From an uncultured Collinsella sp. (lineage in GTDB: Bacteria > Actinomycetota > Coriobacteriia > Coriobacteriales > Coriobacteriaceae): 15,146 nucleotides of DNA. Each line of letters starts with the position of its first letter. The stretch's first letter is position 1. Location of the stretch: positions 1-15,146 of the forward strand of contig UQJA01000043.1 in assembly GCA_900541285.1 (NCBI GenBank), in the 5' to 3' direction. The translations under genes were made by a program, and so were the position numbers. Under the pieces are notes generated by a model. It saw only the letters and a program-made list of their open reading frames with translations. It was not told where the DNA came from and ran no database searches. Below are positions 9,708 to 15,146 of the stretch, in pieces.

Positions 9708-10712
9708 ATGGACTGCGATGGCTACCCACGCGTTCCCATGCCGTTGATGTGCACCGCCTTTGTGCCGGGGCAGATTGACGCTGCGGTTGCAAGCATTTCC
9801 GACCCCGATTCGCGCGCCATCGCCACGGCAGAAGCGCTGTACTTTCGCGGGCAGGCCACCCTCGCTGCCGAGACGGCACGCCCCTATCTTGACGCCACCG
9901 ATCCCGCGCTGCGCTATTCTGCATGCTTCATCTGCGGATATGCCAGCCTGTCGCTCAACCGCATCGCCGATGCCCGCCGTTGCCTCGCGGGCATCCTCGA
10001 TACGCCGACTGACGAGGAATCGCCCGCCGTCCACGCCACGCATATCCTGTTCGCCTCCGCCGCGAGCGTCCTGCTGCACTTGCCTTCCCCGTATTCCGCC
10101 GAAGAGTTTTATCCGCTTGCGGCGCATCTGCCCGAAGGCCTGCGCCTGTTCGCCAGCTACGTGATGGCACACGCCTTGTATCTGCGCGGCGAATATGGCC
10201 GCAGTCTGGGTATGGCGGAAAACGCCCTGATCATGAAACAGGGAAGTTATCCCATCTCGGAGCTGTTCCTGCACTTGGCAGCTTCTATGGCATGCATGAG
10301 TCTCAAAGACGTCGACGCCGCAAAGGCACACTTCGGAACCGCTTGGAACATTGCGCGTCCCGACGGCCTTATCGAGCTCATTGGCGAGCATCACGGCCTT
10401 TTACAGGGGCTCATCGAGGCGTGCCTAAAAACGCAATACCCTGACGACTTCGCTCACATCATCGAGATCACGTATCGATTCAGCTACGGTTGGCGGCGCA
10501 TCCACAACCCCGATTCGGGCGAGGACGTGGCCGACGATCTAACGACCACGGAGTTCACCATGGCCATGCTCGCCTGCCGTGGGTGGACCAACGCCGAAAT
10601 CGCACGCCATATGGGAGTATCGCCGGGCACCGTCAAAAACCGCCTATCCGGCGTATACGCAAAGCTTGGCATCGGCACGCGCGCGGAGCTGGTCGCGCAT
10701 ATGTTGCGTTAG
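9708..10712 (+). CDS. LuxR-family transcriptional regulator with TPR-like body
   Basis: A 334-residue regulator. The C terminus (about 277-333) is a GerE/LuxR helix-turn-helix: LTTTEFTMAMLACRGWTNAE, IARHMGVSPGTVKNRLSGVY and LGIGTRAELVAHML, with recognition helix near 305-317. The first 260 residues are helical, with Ala-rich pairs resembling TPR repeats (ALYFRGQATLAAETARPYL, ASLSLNRIADARRCLAG, ALYLRGEYGRSLGMAENAL). No receiver domain or ATPase is present, so this looks like a stand-alone MalT-like architecture lacking the nucleotide-binding part. Such regulators are numerous in Coriobacteriia. The ATG at 9708 is preceded by GGGAG at 9696-9700; an in-frame TTG at 9681 falls within the leader repeat and is rejected. 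It is followed by 155 bases and then the surface-protein gene on the same strand, a plausible target. Confidence 0.88.
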   Translation: MDCDGYPRVPMPLMCTAFVPGQIDAAVASISDPDSRAIATAEALYFRGQATLAAETARPYLDATDPALRYSACFICGYASLSLNRIADARRCLAGILDTPTDEESPAVHATHILFASAASVLLHLPSPYSAEEFYPLAAHLPEGLRLFASYVMAHALYLRGEYGRSLGMAENALIMKQGSYPISELFLHLAASMACMSLKDVDAAKAHFGTAWNIARPDGLIELIGEHHGLLQGLIEACLKTQYPDDFAHIIEITYRFSYGWRRIHNPDSGEDVADDLTTTEFTMAMLACRGWTNAEIARHMGVSPGTVKNRLSGVYAKLGIGTRAELVAHMLR

Positions 10713-10867
10713 CGACCGGGCTGCCAAGCGCATCGAACGCGTTCCGGAACCCGGCGCTTCGCTCGATCAAATTGGACATTTTGACCCTTGAACGGCACTA
10801 CCACCACGGGGCACCTTCTCGCAAAATTGGATTATTTCCTCCGATATTTGCGGGATGGGAGCCCAAA
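10713..10867 (+). promoter_or_regulatory. Gap upstream of the surface-protein gene: palindrome and near-repeats
   Basis: The gap holds a perfect 10-base palindrome GTTCCGGAAC (10741-10750) and two copies of AAATTGGA (10769-10776 and 10824-10831), each followed by an AT-rich stretch and lying 55 bases apart. The second half is AT-richer than its surroundings. GGGAG at 10857-10861 is the ribosome site of the next gene. No sigma-70 pair with good spacing and no terminator with a T-run were found. The repeats could be binding sites for the regulator just upstream, but this is only inference. Confidence 0.35.
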
Positions 10868-10990
10868 ATGCTTGATCGCCGTTCGCTACTTGTTGCCGGA
10901 GCGTCCTCGCTGGCGAGCATTATGTTGCCGCGCGTGCCGGGAAGCGCAAACGCCTTCATATTGCCGTTCGCGCCCACCGAAGCCTATGCC
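10868..10990 (+). other. Twin-arginine-like signal peptide of the surface protein
   Basis: Residues 1-41 carry Asp-Arg-Arg-Ser-Leu-Leu, close to the Tat consensus (S/T)RRxFLK, then a weakly hydrophobic Ala/Ser/Leu core. Possible signal-peptidase sites follow ANA (29) or AYA (41). Leu replaces the usual Phe and there is no Lys, so Sec export is also possible. Confidence 0.55.
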
Positions 10991-13900
10991 GACGAAAAAG
11001 ACCCCTTCAGGGTGCTCGTTCTCTCGCGCACCATGTTTGGTGTGGTCGTGGTCGACGTCGCCAACAAGAATACGCCCATCATGGGTGCCCAGGTCACGCT
11101 CGCGTCGCGTTATGCCGCGGGCAAGCAGCTCACCGCCACGACCGACGACGAGGGCACGGCCATCTTTGAGGTCGCTCCGCTTTCGGAAGGCTACGTGGAC
11201 GAGGCGACGCTTCTCGACGCGTACGACTTTAACGGCGGCATCTCCATTAGCATGGTGGGCTACCGTGATGTCGAGATTCCCCTTGCGCGTATCCAGGGCG
11301 GCACCGCCATAACCGCGCCCACACGTCCGCTTTCCGACGGCAAGCCGTACTTCCGCCAGCTCACATTCGACGAATGGGACATCCAGTACGCTGAAGCCAC
11401 GTTCATGGCATTGCCAAAGGACGACACGGCAAACGAACAGCCTGATACGCACGCCTTTACCGTACAGGCGCATCTGCCACAGGGTGGACAGGCAACGCTG
11501 CGCATCAACAAAGTAGTGCCCGCCGCGGGCAGCTCACCCGAAACCGTCACGCAGATTGGCCAAGTCAAGGCCAGCGCATCGGGCGCGGATAATCTGGCGA
11601 CGTTCACGCTCGAAGACACGTTCCTCGATGCAGCTTCGGGCCTTCTGGAGGAAGGATGCAAGTTGCGCTTTGTCCTCGACTACCAGGGCAAGACCTATAC
11701 ACTCTCCTCCCCCATGGCCGTTGTCACCGCGCCGGCCGCAAAGGCGGAATCGGGCTCGACCACTATCGTCCCCACCACCATGGACCAAGAGGTCACTCCG
11801 TTTGATTTCCCAGCGGCGTTTCCCGGCATCGGCGGCAATAAGTTCACGTGCTGGATGCCTTCGTTCCCCATTTTGTTCGATTTCTCGTTTGCCGGGTACG
11901 TACTGTTTGGCGGAGGATACAAACCGGTCGGCTACATGAACGATTCGGGCAATCCGGATCCGGAGTACTGGAAGAAGTCACCGCGCGAGTCGGGTGCCAA
12001 GCAGGCAAACCGCTACCTCGACGAGATGGAGGGGAAGTGGAATCAGTACAAGAGTATGAGTGCCGGTTCGGGCACCGATCCAAGGAACACTAAGCTGCTT
12101 CGCCACCACTGCACGCTGCTATTTACGATGGATATCGCCACGCAGCTGTACGGCTCGCTCGCCTACGATTGGGTGGGCAAAACCTGGGGTAACAACAACG
12201 ACCCCGCATACGGCAATATTAAGGCCCTCTTCCAGGTAAGAACCGACCTCAATTGGACCGAGCAGTTTACCCTAGGACCGGTGCCGTTTTTCCTAAACGT
12301 CAACCCCTGGGTGCTGGCGAAGCTGGCGCTCGCCGTGGGTGCCCACACGCACGGCAGCGGCGCGGCATTTTTTAAAAACTTTTCGCTCGACTATTCAAAC
12401 ACCTCGGGCTCGTTCACCATCCAGATCGGGCTTGCCGTCACCTTTGGCGCCGGCGTTGCAGGCGTCGCTTCGTCTGCCGTGCGCGGCGCCGCATCCCTCA
12501 CGCTGTTCATTGGGTACGAGAAGGCAGATGGACACCAGCTTCCGCGACTGCGCGTAGGTGCAGACGTCGATGTCGATGTGATACTCCAGTTCGTAATGTT
12601 CAAGTGGACCACCAAGGCTTGGTCGGGGTCATGGCCCACACTCCTCGATTCGTGGAATATGTCGGTGAACAATGGCAACCAGTATGTGCTCCAGCGCTCT
12701 GAGCTCGCATTGGGTGGAGATACGCCTTACACGTTGGATGCCCGCTTCGGCACGCCCGACAACATCGAGGCGGGCGGCGTGCCGCAATTTATCGCATCGG
12801 CCACCATCGTCACCAACGCCGAGCTGCTCGCACGCGCCGAGGTTAAGGCCACCGCAAGGAATGTCGCACCTGTCGTGCGCGATTGGGATCAAGCGGTCAC
12901 GCGCATTGAGCTCGAGGCGGATGCAGAAAGCGACGACACGGGACAAATCGAGCATTTCGTCCATACACTGATAGAGAACGACGAAAACGCCGCGCCGATG
13001 TATGAGTACATCCATATCGGGCAGGCGACGAACGCCGTTGCGGACCCCAACGCCAATTCTGCTGGTGTATCGGAGGACGAGCGTGGCGGCATCAAGCCCT
13101 CGAGCGACAACGTGCTGTTTGCTGGCGTGCTCAGCGAAGCCCACATGAAGCTGGCGATTATCGCCGGCGTAGAATGCCTGTTCCGTATCGCCTCGGTGCG
13201 CTACGGCGACAATGGCCGCTCGCGCCTGGTGGTGCACACAAAGGTAAACGGCACGTGGTCCGCTCCCACGCCCGTGGACTTCCCCCTTGGGTTTGGCGAG
13301 GGCGACGTGGAGCGCAGCGGCATATTCGATTACGACTTCGACGTGGTGGAATATACAGACGGGAGGGGAAACCAAGACGCCTACGTGCTGCTGGTCTCGG
13401 GCGAGCGCCCCGCCGGCGACAACACCCTTTTCGATACGGCGAGCACATCCGGCATACTGTCCGTTGTGCGCCTGCGTATAAGTAATGACGAGATCCGCGT
13501 GGTGTCGCATACGTCATGGCGCAGCATCTCGCGCGGCCGCCTGCAAGAGGATGGCTACCATTGCCTGCAGTGCCCGCGTATCACGGTGGGCAAGACGCTG
13601 GTCGACGGGCGCCTGTCGGGTGTCTACCTCCACCGCCGCGGAGCCACCGCAGAGAAGGCGCTCGGCAGCGAGGCTGAGGTTGCGCTGGAGTGCTTTACCC
13701 TGTGGTCGGACGTTTCGGGCGATAGCCTGACGTTCCGTCAAGTTCTCCGCTTTCCGCAAGCACCGTCGAGCATCGAGCTGGGTGCGCCCGAGAATATCAA
13801 CGGCAAAATGGTGGTGCCCGTTGCATACGAGACTACAGACGGTTGTGGCTGCGCGTCGTACGCCGTGATCGGCCAGTCCATCGCGGGTTGGGGCGTTATG

Positions 13901-15146
13901 TCGCCAGATGCCACAGTACCCCACGCGGTGCCGTGGCCGCAGCACACGGGCTTTTTGGCAACCGTCAACGAGCAACTGCAGCATATTACTTGGACGCGAG
14001 GCGCATCGGCATTTGCAACGCAGCCCGTGGGTGCCGCAGGCTGTGGCCCGGCATCGTTTAGCGTAAGCAACAACGGCAGGTGCGTGCTCTATGTAGAGAA
14101 CACCGATGGCAAGGTGGGACAAACCTACGACGAAGAAGGCAACCCAGTAGCAGTGATGGGCAAGCACTTCCGCATCTTCGCCAGCACCTTGGCAGGTGAT
14201 CTGTTCACGGAGCCGTTCGTGATGTGCGAGCTGGACCATCCCGTCGATCAGATAACGACATTTTTGACGTCGGGAGGCATGCTCTCCGCACTCGCCACGC
14301 ACATTGTGAGCGCGGAGAAGAGCGAGGCAGAGCTGCACGGCATCGAAGTGCCCTTGGTGGCGTGTGCCACTCCGACGGGCGCGGTCGCTACCTCGGGCGC
14401 GGTGGTGCCCGGAGCAGCAGGCGAATCCTTCATGGTCACGGTGCGAAACGACGGCAACACCCTGCTGACCGCCGGCACGATCGATCTGTACCGAGAGGGC
14501 TCCAGCCAGCCGTTCTCCAGCGCATCCATCGGATTCGGAGCGAACGCGCGCATGGCTTCGATCTACGATCCAGAGCTTGCCGAGGACACTTCGGCCAACG
14601 ACATGGCGCACGTGAAGTACGCGCTCGAGACGCTGGGGACGCGTTTTGCAACGCACCCGCTGGTAGCCGACAACGGTAACGCCGTGCTGGCACCGGGTTG
14701 CACGGCACAGTTCCGCATGAGCTTCGCCATTCCCGAGAGTTGGAGCGACGAAGTGGGCAAACGCGTAACGCTGTATGCGAAGGCGCGTAATCTGGTGGCG
14801 CTCGACCCCGTAACGCTCGAGGAAATTCGACCGGGCGCGAACTCGGCGCTGGGTGCCGTACTGCACGAGCTTCATGTGCCCGACGCGTCATGCGAACGCT
14901 CGGAGGTTCAGGTCGGCGTATGCGACAGCGCGGATACGACAGGACTTCACGACGCCCCGATGACGGTCGACGGCGATGGCGGCACGAGTGGAGCTGGCTC
15001 CGGCGGAAGCAGCTCAGGTGGCGGCAGTGGCTCTGGCAGCGGCAAGGATCACGGCAATAACAAGCGCTCCGGAAAAGCGGGCGCGCTTGCGGGCACGGGC
15101 GATGCCAACGCTCCCCTAACCGCAGCCGCAGCAGCACTCGCCGCGG
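10868..15146 (+). CDS. Large sortase-anchored surface protein, partial (C-terminal tail beyond right edge)
   Basis: At least 1426 residues, open at the window end. The N terminus MLDRRSLLVAGASSLAS has a twin arginine followed by a hydrophobic core and possible cleavage sites after ANA (29) or AYA (41). Residues about 46-115 look like a carboxypeptidase-regulatory or CNA-B-like Ig fold (TPIMGAQVTLASR, TTDDEGTAIFEV). The next thousand residues match no family I know. They hold aromatic, glycine-rich beta segments, hydrophobic stretches near 510-550 (IQIGLAVTFGAGVAGVASSA) and several CGC or CG motifs. About 1185-1300 resembles CARDB or an Ig-like repeat (FMVTVRNDGNTLL, TIDLYREG). A Gly/Ser linker and LAGTG (1407-1411) follow, so a sortase should link it to the cell wall. 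The ATG at 10868 has GGGAG 6 bases ahead. Function may be adhesion or a secreted enzyme; no catalytic motif was recognised. Confidence 0.85.
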   Translation, partial: MLDRRSLLVAGASSLASIMLPRVPGSANAFILPFAPTEAYADEKDPFRVLVLSRTMFGVVVVDVANKNTPIMGAQVTLASRYAAGKQLTATTDDEGTAIFEVAPLSEGYVDEATLLDAYDFNGGISISMVGYRDVEIPLARIQGGTAITAPTRPLSDGKPYFRQLTFDEWDIQYAEATFMALPKDDTANEQPDTHAFTVQAHLPQGGQATLRINKVVPAAGSSPETVTQIGQVKASASGADNLATFTLEDTFLDAASGLLEEGCKLRFVLDYQGKTYTLSSPMAVVTAPAAKAESGSTTIVPTTMDQEVTPFDFPAAFPGIGGNKFTCWMPSFPILFDFSFAGYVLFGGGYKPVGYMNDSGNPDPEYWKKSPRESGAKQANRYLDEMEGKWNQYKSMSAGSGTDPRNTKLLRHHCTLLFTMDIATQLYGSLAYDWVGKTWGNNNDPAYGNIKALFQVRTDLNWTEQFTLGPVPFFLNVNPWVLAKLALAVGAHTHGSGAAFFKNFSLDYSNTSGSFTIQIGLAVTFGAGVAGVASSAVRGAASLTLFIGYEKADGHQLPRLRVGADVDVDVILQFVMFKWTTKAWSGSWPTLLDSWNMSVNNGNQYVLQRSELALGGDTPYTLDARFGTPDNIEAGGVPQFIASATIVTNAELLARAEVKATARNVAPVVRDWDQAVTRIELEADAESDDTGQIEHFVHTLIENDENAAPMYEYIHIGQATNAVADPNANSAGVSEDERGGIKPSSDNVLFAGVLSEAHMKLAIIAGVECLFRIASVRYGDNGRSRLVVHTKVNGTWSAPTPVDFPLGFGEGDVERSGIFDYDFDVVEYTDGRGNQDAYVLLVSGERPAGDNTLFDTASTSGILSVVRLRISNDEIRVVSHTSWRSISRGRLQEDGYHCLQCPRITVGKTLVDGRLSGVYLHRRGATAEKALGSEAEVALECFTLWSDVSGDSLTFRQVLRFPQAPSSIELGAPENINGKMVVPVAYETTDGCGCASYAVIGQSIAGWGVMSPDATVPHAVPWPQHTGFLATVNEQLQHITWTRGASAFATQPVGAAGCGPASFSVSNNGRCVLYVENTDGKVGQTYDEEGNPVAVMGKHFRIFASTLAGDLFTEPFVMCELDHPVDQITTFLTSGGMLSALATHIVSAEKSEAELHGIEVPLVACATPTGAVATSGAVVPGAAGESFMVTVRNDGNTLLTAGTIDLYREGSSQPFSSASIGFGANARMASIYDPELAEDTSANDMAHVKYALETLGTRFATHPLVADNGNAVLAPGCTAQFRMSFAIPESWSDEVGKRVTLYAKARNLVALDPVTLEEIRPGANSALGAVLHELHVPDASCERSEVQVGVCDSADTTGLHDAPMTVDGDGGTSGAGSGGSSSGGGSGSGSGKDHGNNKRSGKAGALAGTGDANAPLTAAAAALAA
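14978..15043 (+). other. Gly/Ser-rich wall-spanning linker
   Basis: About 22 residues, almost all Gly or Ser with one Thr and one Ala, join the last folded segment to a short basic stretch (KDHGNNKRSGK) and the sorting motif. Such linkers carry an anchored protein through the peptidoglycan. Confidence 0.7.
15086..15100 (+). other. LAGTG sortase sorting motif
   Basis: Leu-Ala-Gly-Thr-Gly-Asp follows a Gly/Ser linker and precedes an Ala/Leu-rich stretch that begins at the window edge. This matches the LAxTG class cleaved by class E sortases of high-GC actinobacteria. The hydrophobic helix and positive tail expected after it lie outside the window. Confidence 0.65.

Noticed and set aside
9405..10394. 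Minus-strand open frame across the kinase and regulator genes
   Set aside because: It is antisense to two genes with clear motifs and spans their intergenic gap without any domain of its own.
10788..11312. Plus-strand open frame starting before the surface-protein gene
   Set aside because: It is in another frame, lacks a ribosome site, and its translation becomes Arg/Pro/Ser-rich where it overlaps the surface protein.
12629..14875. Long minus-strand open frames (12629-13510 and 13514-14875)
   Set aside because: Both are antisense to the surface-protein frame, which runs unbroken from signal peptide to sorting motif. Their translations are Arg/His/Cys-rich and show no domain.

Overview
The window looks like chromosome of a high-GC anaerobic actinobacterium of the class Coriobacteriia, most likely close to Collinsella. 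This is inferred from GC-rich third positions, a giant MacB-type ABC transporter, a LuxR-type regulator with a TPR-like body, a sortase-anchored surface protein with an LAxTG-like motif, and a CD1871A-type redox cassette. No marker gene that would fix the species is present. I saw no tRNA, rRNA, CRISPR array, transposase or phage gene.

Left part (1-5430). A tRNA-dihydrouridine synthase gene on the minus strand runs off the left edge. A 33-base near-perfect palindrome lies just upstream of it. Next, on the plus strand, is an unrecognised three-helix membrane protein. It converges on a minus-strand ABC transporter gene of 1084 codons that fuses ATPase and permease. A second copy of the same palindrome fills the 44-base gap between these two stops. 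Two copies in different contexts, one in a leader and one between convergent genes, point to a dispersed repeat rather than a plain terminator.

Middle part (5577-9640). A minus-strand operon encodes a 48-residue CXXC membrane peptide of the CD1871A type, a polytopic polyferredoxin of the NapH/YccM type and a thioredoxin-fold (TlpA/ResA-like) lipoprotein. It ends at a rho-independent terminator. Both upstream genes appear to start with TTG, and they overlap by 8 bases. Divergent from this operon, across a 90-base gap with overlapping promoter-like elements, is an OmpR-type response regulator and histidine kinase pair joined by an ATGA overlap. The layout suggests that the kinase pair controls an extracytoplasmic thiol-reducing chain: electrons would pass through the iron-sulfur protein to the CXXC peptide and the lipoprotein thioredoxin.

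Right part (9668-15146). A LuxR-type regulator gene is followed by a surface protein gene that is still open at the right edge after 1426 codons. The surface protein has a twin-arginine-like signal, a carboxypeptidase-regulatory-like Ig fold near the N terminus, a long body of unknown function, a CARDB-like segment, a Gly/Ser linker and an LAGTG sorting motif close to the edge. The regulator may control it, but that rests only on adjacency.
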